NCBI GenBank assembly: GCA_003979345.1
Contig: RYVZ01000009.1
Location: forward strand, 27,370-91,369
Length of the DNA stretch: 64,000 nt
Direction: 5' to 3'
From: Lachnospiraceae bacterium
GTDB lineage: Bacteria; Bacillota; Clostridia; Lachnospirales; Lachnospiraceae
This document shows, in pieces, positions 32,547-41,861 of this stretch. The notes beneath the pieces are model-generated. The model was not told where the DNA came from and did not search any database. It saw only the letters and a program-made list of their open reading frames with translations. The translations under genes were made by a program, and so were the position numbers. Each line of letters begins with the position of its first letter. Within the stretch, counting starts at the first letter, position 1.

Positions 32547-34817
32547 ATGAAAAACAATCGCATATTTGCTGTAAGGGCGGTGTTTACGGCGCTTTTTTTT
32601 CTGACTGCATTTTTGGGCTGTACCGGAAAGGCGCATGCAGAGGGCGGACAATTGACGCATCGTCATACCGGAAGCAGGGAAAACGGCGGAGGCTGCTTTG
32701 GTACGAAAAAAACGGAGACATATGACTGTCACTCTTATAATGTCAGTGTCGGATTTAATGGCACGGATTTTATTTATGTATGCGGTCAGTGCGGCACGAG
32801 GTGGTCCTCTCCGGGAAAAGTGGATGAACCGAGGTGCAGCGGGCAGGGTACGTCGGTGTATTATGAAACCAATTGTGGACGAGACGGCGCAGCGGCAGTA
32901 TCATTTTCCTGCGATCCCTCCACACGGGATTGGGTGAAGGAACTGGATCTGAACGCTTCCTATTCCGTGCACGAGGGAGGCATCGACATTTCCGGCTTCA
33001 CATGGAATGGAAGTCCGGGCGGAGCAAGCTGTCACGTGACGGAAAATGGCACTTATCAGTTGGGGCTTACCGGAAGCGGAAATGTTGATTTTTCTCCGAC
33101 GATTTCCGTAACGGTCGATCATATCGATCATACGCCGCCGCAGATCGGTTCTTTTCAGGCAGCGTCGGATGCATGGCAGTCGTCTGTGGAACTGCTCGTC
33201 AGCGCGTCTGACGCGCAGTCGGGGCTTGACGCGGAGGCTTATTCCTTTGACGGCGGCGCAAGCTGGGGAGCTTCCAATTCCTATACGGTCACGAAAAACG
33301 GAACCTACCGCGTGAGCGTGCGTGACGCCGTGGGAAACGTCAGCACAGCGGAAACGACAGTCAGTCGCATTGATACCGAAGCACCGGGTATTTCTGTATC
33401 GACCAGCCCGTCCGTTCATGATTGGTATGAGGGCAGTCTGACGGTCTGCGTGCAGGCGCAGGATGCCGAAAGCGGACTTGCTGACGAACCCTATTCTTTT
33501 GACGGAGGAGCGGTCTATATAGTTGGGAATTCCACAAAATTATCGGAAAGCGGTACGCTTGAGATCGCCGTGAAGGACAGAGCGGGAAATGTCGCGCGCT
33601 ATTCCTTCCGCGCAGAGAAAAAACAGCGTCCGCAGCCGACACCCGCTCCGGGCGGCGGAAACGGAGGAGGAACAGGCGGACAGGGAAGCAGCGGAACGGC
33701 AGGAAGCGCGGGAGGCGGTAATGGCGGAAACAGCGGGTCTGCAGGAAGCTCCGGAACCGGTACAGGCGGAACAGGAAGCGGAACAGCAGGCGGCGCACAG
33801 GGGACGGGCAATACCAATGTTGGAACAGGAATGCCGGGCAGTGTCGGTGACGATACGGCGCCGGGAACGGGCAATTCCGGGACAGGCACGGCAGGAAACA
33901 GTTCCGAAAACGGCGCAGATGGAAATACCGGAACGAAAGCTTATGGAACAGACGGTCGTGAAACGGGAGATACCGGGCGCACAGGCGAAAGCGGCGGCAC
34001 AGGAAAAGGTTCCGGAGCAGCCGGAATCATCGGGGGAACAGACAGTACAGGCAGAGGAAATTCAGGCGGAAAAGGGAATCAGAATACAATGGAAAGTGAT
34101 AAGGGGGGATACGGGATCTCCGTTGATAAGCGTGCTGATGAGGATGGAAAGCGAAACGGGCTGGGAGGGATGCTGAGCGGAAGAAGCGCAGAAAGCGGAC
34201 TGCCGCAGCACTATCCGGACAGCCTGCCCCGTATTGAGAGTACGACCGGCTGCGGTACGGAGGAAGATGACGCGGACAAAGACGGAACGGGAACCGGCGG
34301 GGACGGAGCGGAAACAAATAGTGACGACGCGGAAACAGGCAGTCATGGAACAGACATGGGCGGAGGCATCGGCGAAGAGGAGGCGGTCATTCAGGAAGAG
34401 CTGCTTGCCTCTGCGGATGCACAGGAGGCGGCGATGCTGCGCAAAACGGAAGGTGCTCCGGGCGCGGCACACGCCCCGTACAGTGCCGTGGTGCTGACGG
34501 TTTGTGCGGCGGGGCTTGCGGCTGCGGCGTTTCTAGGATGGATCCTGCTGTTTGGGATCAGAATTGATACAAGGGATGAGAGGGGGCATTATCGCTTTGC
34601 CGGATTTACGCATGTGACAACGGACAAGCAGGAGAAGCTGCGTGTGGTGCCGCTCACAAAGCAGATCATCCGCAATTCCAGAACGAACGCTCTGCGTATT
34701 CGTTTCGGACTTCTGTGTCATAAACGCTTTGAAGGGGAAACCTTGCTGCTCCGTTACCGCAGCATGCAGCGGGAGTTTGAGGCGGAGCGGACGGTGGAGC
34801 TGCATATCAGGGCTTGA
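32547..34817 (+). CDS. Large secreted/surface protein with Ig-like domains and Gly-rich stalk
   Basis: 756 residues. Signal peptide (ends near AHA, residue 32), then a Cys/His-containing region with CGQCGTRW, two or three Ig-like domains (about 140-360; repeated SGLxxEPYSFDGG and NGTYRVSVRDAVGN), a 240-residue Gly/Ser/Thr/Asn-rich stalk (about 365-600), one C-terminal membrane helix (VVLTVCAAGLAAAAFLGWIL) and an 85-residue cytoplasmic tail. No LPxTG motif is seen, so the helix is the anchor. GGGAGG precedes the start. It is divergent from the MBOAT operon and flanks it by 310 bases. Adhesion or envelope-sensing is possible; no enzyme motif is visible. Confidence 0.8.
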   Translation: MKNNRIFAVRAVFTALFFLTAFLGCTGKAHAEGGQLTHRHTGSRENGGGCFGTKKTETYDCHSYNVSVGFNGTDFIYVCGQCGTRWSSPGKVDEPRCSGQGTSVYYETNCGRDGAAAVSFSCDPSTRDWVKELDLNASYSVHEGGIDISGFTWNGSPGGASCHVTENGTYQLGLTGSGNVDFSPTISVTVDHIDHTPPQIGSFQAASDAWQSSVELLVSASDAQSGLDAEAYSFDGGASWGASNSYTVTKNGTYRVSVRDAVGNVSTAETTVSRIDTEAPGISVSTSPSVHDWYEGSLTVCVQAQDAESGLADEPYSFDGGAVYIVGNSTKLSESGTLEIAVKDRAGNVARYSFRAEKKQRPQPTPAPGGGNGGGTGGQGSSGTAGSAGGGNGGNSGSAGSSGTGTGGTGSGTAGGAQGTGNTNVGTGMPGSVGDDTAPGTGNSGTGTAGNSSENGADGNTGTKAYGTDGRETGDTGRTGESGGTGKGSGAAGIIGGTDSTGRGNSGGKGNQNTMESDKGGYGISVDKRADEDGKRNGLGGMLSGRSAESGLPQHYPDSLPRIESTTGCGTEEDDADKDGTGTGGDGAETNSDDAETGSHGTDMGGGIGEEEAVIQEELLASADAQEAAMLRKTEGAPGAAHAPYSAVVLTVCAAGLAAAAFLGWILLFGIRIDTRDERGHYRFAGFTHVTTDKQEKLRVVPLTKQIIRNSRTNALRIRFGLLCHKRFEGETLLLRYRSMQREFEAERTVELHIRA

Positions 34818-34885
34818 TCTGACCGAAACAATGATTTTCTTTATTCATGATCTCAAATCAAGTAATCTTAAATCCGGACCGGACG

Positions 34886-34914
34886 TTGCAATATCTGTTA
34901 AAATTTGGTACGAT
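34886..34914 (+). promoter_or_regulatory. Probable hisC promoter
   Basis: TTGCAA (34886-34891), 17-base spacer, TACGAT (34909-34914). The start codon follows 26 bases later. Confidence 0.45.
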
Positions 34915-34940
34915 ACCAGATGGAGTCTGGGAGGTATGTG

Positions 34941-36008
34941 ATGAGCTGGGAAGCAAATGTGAGAAAAGTAACGCCCTATACTGCGGGCGAACAGCCCAAG
35001 GGACAGGGCGTGATCAAATTAAATACGAACGAATCGCCGTATCCGCCTGCGCCGGGAGTAAAGCGCGTACTGCATGAGTACGATGCGGATCTGCTGCGCA
35101 GATATCCCGATGCGGGAACGGAACCGCTGCGTTCGGAGCTTGCCGCTTATTATGACGTGGAAAAAGAGCGGGTGTTTGTCGGAGTCGGTTCTGACGACGT
35201 GCTAGCGATGGCGTTCCTTACTTTTTTCAATCATCCGTCGCTGCCGATTCTGTTTCCCGATATCACCTATTCGTTTTATGATGTGTGGGCAGAATTGTTT
35301 CGGATCCCGTATCAGGTGCAGGCGTTGGACGATCATTTTCGGATTAAAGAAGAAGATTATTTGAAGCCAAATGGCGGTGTGATCATTCCGAACCCGAATG
35401 CGCCGACCGGCGAACTTGCCCCGGCTGCCATGTTTGAGCGTATTTTGCGCGCGAACCCCGATGCAGTCGTGATCGTGGACGAGGCATATATTGATTTTGG
35501 CGGGGAAAGCTGCTTAAGGCTGACCGACCGTTATGAAAATCTGCTCGTCGTACGGACATTTTCGAAGTCGCGGGCGCTCGCGGGATTACGCATTGGTTAC
35601 GCGTTTGGCTCACCCAAGCTGATCTCCTGTCTGCAGGATGCGAAATACTCGTTTAATTCCTATACGATGAACAGTGTGACGCTTTCGGCGGGCGTGGAGG
35701 CGGTGCGAGACGACGCTTACTTCCGTGAGATCACCGACAAAGTGGTCGCGACGAGGGAGCGGAGCAAAAAGGAGCTTGCGGCGCTGGGATTTTCGTTTAC
35801 GGATTCCAAAAGCAATTTTATTTTTTCTTCCCATGAGAAATACAGTGCGAAAGAATTATTTGAGGCGCTCCGGGAGCATAATATTTATGTGAGACATTGG
35901 GATAAGCCGCGCATTGACAATTATCTGCGGATCTCAATCGGAACGGATGAGGAAATGGATGCGCTGTTTGCATTTTTGAGGGAATATATCACCGCGCGGG
36001 GAAATTGA
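34941..36008 (+). CDS. hisC: Histidinol-phosphate aminotransferase family protein
   Basis: 355 residues from ATG 34941, opening MSWEANVRKVTPYTAGEQ with LNTNESPYPP, the classical HisC start. The fold-type I PLP features are NPNAPTG, VDEAYIDF and the Schiff-base lysine K209 in TFSKSRALAGLRIGY. It transfers an amino group from glutamate to imidazole-acetol phosphate in histidine synthesis. No other his gene is next to it; close relatives (aromatic or cobalamin-related aminotransferases) cannot be excluded. GGGAGG six bases ahead supports 34941 instead of earlier in-frame starts. Confidence 0.9.
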   Translation: MSWEANVRKVTPYTAGEQPKGQGVIKLNTNESPYPPAPGVKRVLHEYDADLLRRYPDAGTEPLRSELAAYYDVEKERVFVGVGSDDVLAMAFLTFFNHPSLPILFPDITYSFYDVWAELFRIPYQVQALDDHFRIKEEDYLKPNGGVIIPNPNAPTGELAPAAMFERILRANPDAVVIVDEAYIDFGGESCLRLTDRYENLLVVRTFSKSRALAGLRIGYAFGSPKLISCLQDAKYSFNSYTMNSVTLSAGVEAVRDDAYFREITDKVVATRERSKKELAALGFSFTDSKSNFIFSSHEKYSAKELFEALREHNIYVRHWDKPRIDNYLRISIGTDEEMDALFAFLREYITARGN

Positions 36009-36050
36009 AAAGCGGGATGAGATTATGGACAGAAATGGAGAGTGACAGAG

Positions 36051-36917
36051 ATGGTAAAAACAATCATACATGGTATGATCATCGGAATTGCAAACATCAT
36101 TCCGGGCGTGAGCGGCGGCACGATGATGGTATCCATGGGAATTTATGACAAGATCATTCATTGTATCACGCATCTGTTCAGGGAGTTCAAAAAGAGCATA
36201 CTTTATCTTCTGCCGATCGCAGTCGGTATGGGCCTTGCGATCATCGCAAGTTCGTTTGGGTTAGAGTATTTGTTCTTGAATTTTCCAGTGCAGACAAATC
36301 TGCTGTTTATCGGTCTCGTGATCGGCGGTCTTCCCGCGATCTGGAAGCGTGTGCAGAATGTGAAAAAAGAGAAAAATGCGAAGATTCATGCGGGACATAT
36401 TGCGGCAGGCGTTATTTTCTGCGCACTGGTCATCTTTTTGGCTGCAATCGGGGAAAAGGAAGGCGCGGCGGCGAATATGAGCTTTACGTTCATTAATGTG
36501 CTAAAGCTGTTCGGCGTCGGGATCATTGCCTCCGCGACGATGGTCATTCCGGGAGTCAGCGGTTCGATGATGCTGCTTCTTTTAGGTTATTATAATCCGA
36601 TCATTGCCGAGATCAGCGACTTTTTCCGTGCACTGGCAGCGTTTGATATGAACGGGATTCTGGCAGGCTGCGGCGTGCTGATCCCATTTGGCATCGGTGT
36701 GATATTTGGTATTTTTGCGATTGCGAAGCTTGTGGAGATCTTATTTGAGAAGTATCCGCTCTATGCATATCTGGCGATCATCGGACTGATCGCCGCGTCT
36801 CCTGTTGCGATCATTCTGCTGGGAAGCTATCCCGCGCTGACGGTCGTAAACGTACTGACCGGAATCGTATGCCTTGCGGCAGGTACGTTTGTGGCGATGA
36901 AGCTTGGCGAAAAATAG
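36051..36917 (+). CDS. DUF368 membrane protein, PopT-like polyprenyl-phosphate transporter
   Basis: 288 residues with about eight membrane helices. Two copies of the family signature are visible: NIIPGVSGGTMM near the N-terminus and MVIPGVSGSMMLLLLGYY near the middle, the inverted-repeat halves of DUF368. Members named PopT return undecaprenyl phosphate to the inner leaflet for reuse in wall synthesis. GGAG ten bases before ATG 36051 is better placed than for the GTG at 36042. Located 42 bases behind hisC and 31 before a methyltransferase gene, probably one transcript. Confidence 0.88.
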   Translation: MVKTIIHGMIIGIANIIPGVSGGTMMVSMGIYDKIIHCITHLFREFKKSILYLLPIAVGMGLAIIASSFGLEYLFLNFPVQTNLLFIGLVIGGLPAIWKRVQNVKKEKNAKIHAGHIAAGVIFCALVIFLAAIGEKEGAAANMSFTFINVLKLFGVGIIASATMVIPGVSGSMMLLLLGYYNPIIAEISDFFRALAAFDMNGILAGCGVLIPFGIGVIFGIFAIAKLVEILFEKYPLYAYLAIIGLIAASPVAIILLGSYPALTVVNVLTGIVCLAAGTFVAMKLGEK

Positions 36918-36948
36918 CTGGCAGCAGGAGAAATAAGGAGGTCGGCGT

Positions 36949-37701
36949 ATGGAAGCATATACAGATTTTGCGCGGGTGTATGATGAGCTTATGGATGAGA
37001 CGCCTTATATGGGCTGGAGCCTCTTTCTCGTTTCTAAGCTGCGCGGGCATGGTATTACGGACGGGCTGGTGTTAGAGCTTGGCTGTGGGACCGGCAATAT
37101 GACCGAACTTCTGCATACGGCGGGCTATGATATGATCGGTGTGGACGCTTCGGCGGATATGCTGGAGCAGGCAGTGCGAAAAAAAGAAGAAGCGCGGATC
37201 GACGTATTATATTTAATGCAGGATATGGAGTCATTTGAACTGTATGGGACTGTGCGCGCAGTTGTCTGCTGCTGCGACGGCATCAATTATCTGACGGAGC
37301 CGGAGGCGCTTCTTCACTGTTTTAAGCTGGTCAATAATTATCTGGACCCCGGCGGGGTGTTCCTGTTTGATTTTAATACGGTACATAAATACCGTGACGA
37401 GATCGGGGATGCGGTCATAGCGGAGAACCGTGATGATTGCAGTTTTATTTGGGAAAATGCGTATGATGCGGAAAGCTGCATCAATGAATATGACTTGACG
37501 CTCTTTCTGCAGGAGCCGGACGGACGTTACCGGAAGCATACGGAGACGCATATGCAGCGCGGCTATGAGCTCTCAGAGATTAAGGAGCTGCTTTCGCGCG
37601 CCGGACTGCGTTTTGAGTGCGCGTTTGACGATTATACGAACAATGCGCCGGATGAACAGAGCGGCAGGGTCGTCGTGCTCGCGCGTGAATGCGGGAAGTG
37701 A
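36949..37701 (+). CDS. Class I SAM-dependent methyltransferase
   Basis: 250 residues. SAM-binding motif I is VLELGCGTGNMTELL, motif II GVDASADML; the later VVCCCDGINYL and PGGVFLFDFNTVHKY correspond to motifs IV and V of YcgJ/UbiE-like methyltransferases. Substrate unknown, cytoplasmic. AAGGAGG lies seven bases before the ATG. Last gene of the hisC-DUF368-methyltransferase group, followed by a terminator. Confidence 0.9.
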   Translation: MEAYTDFARVYDELMDETPYMGWSLFLVSKLRGHGITDGLVLELGCGTGNMTELLHTAGYDMIGVDASADMLEQAVRKKEEARIDVLYLMQDMESFELYGTVRAVVCCCDGINYLTEPEALLHCFKLVNNYLDPGGVFLFDFNTVHKYRDEIGDAVIAENRDDCSFIWENAYDAESCINEYDLTLFLQEPDGRYRKHTETHMQRGYELSEIKELLSRAGLRFECAFDDYTNNAPDEQSGRVVVLARECGK

Positions 37702-37741
37702 TGGAATATGAGTGCGGCTAAGCGGGGAAAGTAGCTTATAT

Positions 37742-37783
37742 GAATGACGTTTTTGGATTTTTCCAAAAACGTCATTCTTTTAT
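37742..37783 (+). terminator. Terminator after the methyltransferase gene
   Basis: GAATGACGTTTTTGGA pairs perfectly with TCCAAAAACGTCATTC, followed by TTTTATT. It separates the preceding operon from the duplicated cassette. Confidence 0.85.
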
Positions 37784-37867
37784 TGCTCTACGAGTGTTAT
37801 ATTCAAATTGGTACTATTTCACATTCCCTGTGAAAAAAGGGAATCCGACGGGAGAAGGAGGATGACA

Positions 37868-38257
37868 ATGAAAAAAGCAGCAAAGAAACTGTTAGGCGCG
37901 GCGTTGATTTTGTCGCTGGCGGCAGGGTATATCGGTATTCCGGCGCAGGCTAAGGATATGCTGGACGGGTATGAGGTCAGCGGAAGCGTTTCCACAAACT
38001 CGAACAGCGCGACAGCCGTGACGTCTTACTCGCAGCCTGCGACGATCAAGGCGCAGGCATTTGTATCTTTTACGTATGGAATGCTGTTCCTTGAGAATGC
38101 GTCGGACATTGCCGTGGCACAGATCGGGGGTGTATCTGCCACGGCCGCAGTGCCGTCTTCGGGGAATGCCGTAGTCACGGGCGGAAGAGGAGAACACTGG
38201 GTTACTAAAACGGGAGATTGGCATAAGACAACCAGAATCGGAAATTCCAAGAGCTGA
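37868..38257 (+). CDS. Cassette 1: secreted 129-residue protein
   Basis: 129 residues with a clear signal peptide (MKKAAKKLLGAALILSLAAG, cleavage after AQA at residue 28) and a 101-residue mature protein rich in Ser/Thr/Val/Ala/Gly, predicted beta. Mature start KDMLDGYEVSGSVSTNSNSA is almost the same as in the paralogue at 42153, also 129 residues; the C-terminal halves differ. No cysteine in the mature part, unlike the paralogue. GAAGGAGG six bases ahead fixes the start at 37868. A small leader dyad (ATTCCCT/AGGGAAT, 37823-37844) precedes it. Family not recognised; position before a lipoprotein and ABC transporter suggests an exported effector or its surface partner. Confidence 0.85.
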   Translation: MKKAAKKLLGAALILSLAAGYIGIPAQAKDMLDGYEVSGSVSTNSNSATAVTSYSQPATIKAQAFVSFTYGMLFLENASDIAVAQIGGVSATAAVPSSGNAVVTGGRGEHWVTKTGDWHKTTRIGNSKS

Positions 38258-38279
38258 AGGCTGCATCGTTAAGTGATAT

Positions 38280-38362
38280 TCCACTGCGCGGAAGCAAAGT
38301 CCGTGCAGTGGAGTCGTTCTTAAACTTCACATAAGAAAACGCGAAGGAGAGCGTTTTTCTTA
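38280..38362 (+). promoter_or_regulatory. Two hairpins between secreted protein and lipoprotein genes
   Basis: TCCACTGCGCGGA pairs with TCCGTGCAGTGGA around AGCAAAG, starting 23 bases after the stop. A second stem, AAGAAAACGC with GCGTTTTTCTT, lies at about 38333-38361. Neither has an ideal T-run. Such structures behind a small first gene often limit read-through or protect its mRNA, so that the first product is made in excess. Confidence 0.55.
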
Positions 38363-38399
38363 CCTATATGTGCCGTGAAGCGGGATTATGGAGGTTAGG

Positions 38400-39722
38400 G
38401 TGAAAATGGTAAAATCAATGGAAAAAGCGCTTTGGCGGATGTGCATCCTGTCGTGTGCGTTTGTAGTATCCGGCTGTGGGAAGGGAGAACTTCCGAATAC
38501 CTATGTGGAGGGGAGCGATTTTCAGTATATGCGGCAGGGTTCCGCCGACTATGTTCCGGAGATGCAGAAGGGGGAGGACGGATACTATTTCAGGCGGGGG
38601 GAATTTATTTATTATCTGGATGAAAAAACGGATACGCTGCTACCGCTGTGCAACCGGGCGGACTGCCTGCATGAGCGCGAGACAGATGGGGATCGGCGGG
38701 AAGCCTGCAATGCGTTTGTAGCGAATGAGTTCGAGCGTTCCAACTGCAGGGGGATCGCATATTGTAACGGATATATTTACTGTTTATCGATAGACAGTAA
38801 CGCCTTTCATGAGAAGGCAACACTGTACCGGATCGCGGCGGATGGCTCTTCTAAGGAGCAGGCTTTCCGTTGGGACGATATTGTGGTGGAGGATTGGATT
38901 ATTCACAGAGACACGCTTTTTTTTGTAGAGCGGATTCATTATTTTCCGTCGGAGCATGAGGAAGAAGAGTCGGACGAAGATATACGCGATTCGTTCACAA
39001 TCAAAAAGCTGAAACTAACGGGGAGCATGGAGCAGCCGGAAGCAATCTATGTGCTGGACGAGAAGAATGTTTATTACCTGGGGTGCAACTGGTTCATGGC
39101 ATATGGTAATTATTTCTATACGATTATTTCGGGCGTTATAGCTATGGAGGACGGGAGCTTTGACTCCTACGAAAAGACCTTTATTTACGATATGAAAAAG
39201 GAAGTCTTTTACGAGCTTACCTATGACGGAATGACACAGCAAGAAGAGATTCTCAGTGTGACGTTTTGGCAGGACCGGATTTTGTTCATGCCGATCATTT
39301 TTGATGGAAGAGATCTCGAAACCTCCTATCGCAGGACGGGGAATATCTACATTGCGGATCTTGATGGTTCGAATGCGGAGATTTTTATGGAAGACGTGTC
39401 TATGGGCTATGCCACCCGAAGCGACGGCAGGTATCTGTATCTGACGAACGGGACGATGGTTACCATGTCGGATTGGGGATACTGGGATTACAGCGAGAAG
39501 AAGACCTTTTGGGTGTATGATGAGGAAAACGAGCTGGTGGATACGTTTGTCCTTCCGGAGGCGGTAAAAGATTTCGGAGCGCCTGCCATTGGGGATGCAG
39601 AGCGGATGTATACAATCTATCAGGAGGACGACGGCAGCTGGGGCGTACTGCGTCTGGATAAAAGCAAGATTGGAAGCTATCATGGCGCGGAGATCGACTT
39701 TACGGTCATTCCCTATGAATAA
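38400..39722 (+). CDS. Cassette 1: lipoprotein with CNxxDCLH motif
   Basis: About 440 residues from GTG 38400 (ATG 38406 also possible; GGAGG lies at 38390-38394). Signal peptide with lipobox VVSGC. The mature part begins GKGELPNTYVEGSDFQYMRQ, carries LCNRADCLHERE and a further CNAF, and continues as repeated beta segments (YIYCLS, LYRIAADGS, NVYYLG, IYIADLDGSN, YLYLTNG), as in beta-propeller-type lipoproteins of Lachnospiraceae. The paralogue at 42671 matches along the whole length, including the last residues. Anchored outside the membrane, it probably works with the ABC permease encoded next. Function unknown. Confidence 0.85.
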   Translation: MKMVKSMEKALWRMCILSCAFVVSGCGKGELPNTYVEGSDFQYMRQGSADYVPEMQKGEDGYYFRRGEFIYYLDEKTDTLLPLCNRADCLHERETDGDRREACNAFVANEFERSNCRGIAYCNGYIYCLSIDSNAFHEKATLYRIAADGSSKEQAFRWDDIVVEDWIIHRDTLFFVERIHYFPSEHEEEESDEDIRDSFTIKKLKLTGSMEQPEAIYVLDEKNVYYLGCNWFMAYGNYFYTIISGVIAMEDGSFDSYEKTFIYDMKKEVFYELTYDGMTQQEEILSVTFWQDRILFMPIIFDGRDLETSYRRTGNIYIADLDGSNAEIFMEDVSMGYATRSDGRYLYLTNGTMVTMSDWGYWDYSEKKTFWVYDEENELVDTFVLPEAVKDFGAPAIGDAERMYTIYQEDDGSWGVLRLDKSKIGSYHGAEIDFTVIPYE

Positions 39723-39745
39723 GCGGAGCCGGAATGAGAGGAAGT

Positions 39746-41812
39746 ATGAGCGTTTTTCAATTTGAGTGGGTAAAGCTTGTCAAAAAAAAATTATTTTTGC
39801 TGATCGGGTTTCTGCTCTGCGCAGGTAATCTGCTGACTTTCTATACCTATGAAAGGAGCACGCCGGCTTACCATTACATTTATGAACAAAAAGAACAGTA
39901 TCAGGCTTATCTTGCAGGGGACGGAGAGGCGGATACGGACGGTTATTATCGGCAGGACCTTGAGGAGCAGGAGCGTTATATTGATTCTTACGCCGTGTTT
40001 ATCGGTGAAATGCAGACGCGCGCAGACCGGATGATGGGAACGGCGATCTATGCGGAACCGGAAAGCTATGTTTACCGGAACCTTGTGAAAAGCTGCGGGG
40101 ATTTTGCGCCGTTTGACGGAATCGTGCTGCATACTGACAATGGCTTCGGGCTGCGGGCGCTTGCAGGGTATCGTGACGGTGTGGTTTTTGTGCTGATCTT
40201 TCTGGCGGTTTTAAGTTATTATGTACTTTTTTATGAGCGGGATATGAATCTGCTTTTACTGTTAAAGGGCAGCAGGAACGGACATCTGCCGCTGGCGGCG
40301 GCAAAGCTTGGCATGATGGTTTCGGCTGCGGTTCTTTATACACTGCTGCAGGAAGGGATAGCGCTTCTCTTTTTGGGACGCCTTTACGGATACGGGAATC
40401 CGGGAAGAGCCATACAGTCCGTTTCGCTGTTTCGCAATTGTGCATACGCGTTGACAGTGTCCGGTGCGCTCCTTGCCATTCTGCTTATCCGTATGGGGAT
40501 TGCTGCGGTTCTTGCGTGTCTGTTTTTCGGGCTTGGCATGATTTTTAAGAGCGCCCCGTTTGTGCTTTTGATTTCGGGTGCGGGACTCCTTGCAGAATAC
40601 ATGTTCAGCAGGATCTTTTCGATCAGCGGGACGTTTGGCGGATTAAAATGCGTCAATCCGTTTTATTGTTGGAATATGCAGGGGGTGTTGGGTGAGTATT
40701 ATAATCTGAACGTATTCGGTTATCCGGCGGGCAAGAACCCGTGCGCGGCTGCTGCCGCGGTTTTGATCGTGTTCCTGTCGGCATCGGGAGGACTCTTTGC
40801 GTTCTGCAAAACCTGCCAGGTAAAAAAAGAAGGACGGCTGGAACGGCTGATGCAGCGGGTACGCGGATTTGCCTCGCACGTAAACAGACGACTCAGCCTG
40901 CTGTATTATGAATATGATAAAATGCTGTTTCAGCAGAAAAAAGGAATTGTTCTTCTGGTGCTGCTTTTATGGTGCGTCAGCGAGTCTTTCGGGATATGGA
41001 ACGCGGTGCATTATGGGACTGCAAAAGCGGCGTCCTACCACTACTACATAAACCGGCTTGGCGGACCGGTCACGGAAGATAAGCTTTTGTTTATCGGGCA
41101 GGAGAGAGCGTTTTTTGATGAAGTACGGGGAGAAGCCGGGAGTGTCCTGTCCGAAGAAGACCGGCTTCGGCATCAGGAGCGGATCGCGCGGGCGGAAATG
41201 ATGGAAGCCGGGTTTTGTATGGTGGAAAACCAGTTGGAAATATTGCGGGAGAATCCCGGCAGCCTTGAGGAGAAATTTTTTTTGGATGAGGTGTTTTATG
41301 AAGAACTGTGGATGGATACCGGGTACGACCTGATCATATGGTTTGCGGGAACGGCAGTCCTGTTATATCTGACCGGCGGCATTTTTACGATGGATGAAAA
41401 AAAGAATATGCGCTTTTTGATCCGCTCCACGCGTCTTGGAAGGGAACGAATCGACCGGAGCAGAAATCTCTGTGCGTTTTTGTGCGCGGGTATGGTATTT
41501 GTGCTGACCGAGTTTCCGCTTTTTCTTCGCTATTATAAAATCGATCATTTCAGTACCGCGGCACAGAAAGTCAGTGACATTACGACAGGGTATTTTTCAA
41601 GCGGCGTTTCACTTGGTATGATGATCCTGCTTTTATTTCTGTTAAAAGCGTTGAGTTATATGGCAGCATGCTATGTCGGGCTCAGGATTTCGCGGGCGGT
41701 GAAGAGCGAAATGCCCGCCATGCTTGCCGGAATCGGCATCGTGGGTGTTATAACTGTTATGTTGTATCATTTCAAAGAGGATCTTGCAACACTGCTGATC
41801 CGGATATTATAG
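39746..41812 (+). CDS. Cassette 1: fused ABC-2-type permease
   Basis: 688 residues from ATG 39746 (MSVFQFEWVKLVKKKLF). Two related halves, each starting with an amphipathic cytoplasmic helix, a membrane helix, an extracellular domain and then about five helices: EWVKLVKKKLFLLIG in the first, YEYDKMLFQQKKGIVLL in the second (near residue 390). This is the arrangement of two ABC-2 permease subunits in one chain. The extracellular parts are charged and helical. GAGG before 39746 and the same length as the paralogue (688) support the start; an upstream in-frame ATG at 39734 exists. It would need the ATPase at 46195, because its own is truncated. Confidence 0.88.
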   Translation: MSVFQFEWVKLVKKKLFLLIGFLLCAGNLLTFYTYERSTPAYHYIYEQKEQYQAYLAGDGEADTDGYYRQDLEEQERYIDSYAVFIGEMQTRADRMMGTAIYAEPESYVYRNLVKSCGDFAPFDGIVLHTDNGFGLRALAGYRDGVVFVLIFLAVLSYYVLFYERDMNLLLLLKGSRNGHLPLAAAKLGMMVSAAVLYTLLQEGIALLFLGRLYGYGNPGRAIQSVSLFRNCAYALTVSGALLAILLIRMGIAAVLACLFFGLGMIFKSAPFVLLISGAGLLAEYMFSRIFSISGTFGGLKCVNPFYCWNMQGVLGEYYNLNVFGYPAGKNPCAAAAAVLIVFLSASGGLFAFCKTCQVKKEGRLERLMQRVRGFASHVNRRLSLLYYEYDKMLFQQKKGIVLLVLLLWCVSESFGIWNAVHYGTAKAASYHYYINRLGGPVTEDKLLFIGQERAFFDEVRGEAGSVLSEEDRLRHQERIARAEMMEAGFCMVENQLEILRENPGSLEEKFFLDEVFYEELWMDTGYDLIIWFAGTAVLLYLTGGIFTMDEKKNMRFLIRSTRLGRERIDRSRNLCAFLCAGMVFVLTEFPLFLRYYKIDHFSTAAQKVSDITTGYFSSGVSLGMMILLLFLLKALSYMAACYVGLRISRAVKSEMPAMLAGIGIVGVITVMLYHFKEDLATLLIRIL

Positions 41813-41861
41813 GGTTTCATGAAAGCATATTCAGAAAAAAGCTGTAGTATGGAGGCTAAAG

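Noticed and set aside
33589..34176. 195-codon frame inside the large surface protein gene
   Set aside because: Shifted reading of the Gly-rich stalk, giving an Arg/Glu/Gln low-complexity chain; typical shadow of a GC-rich repeat.
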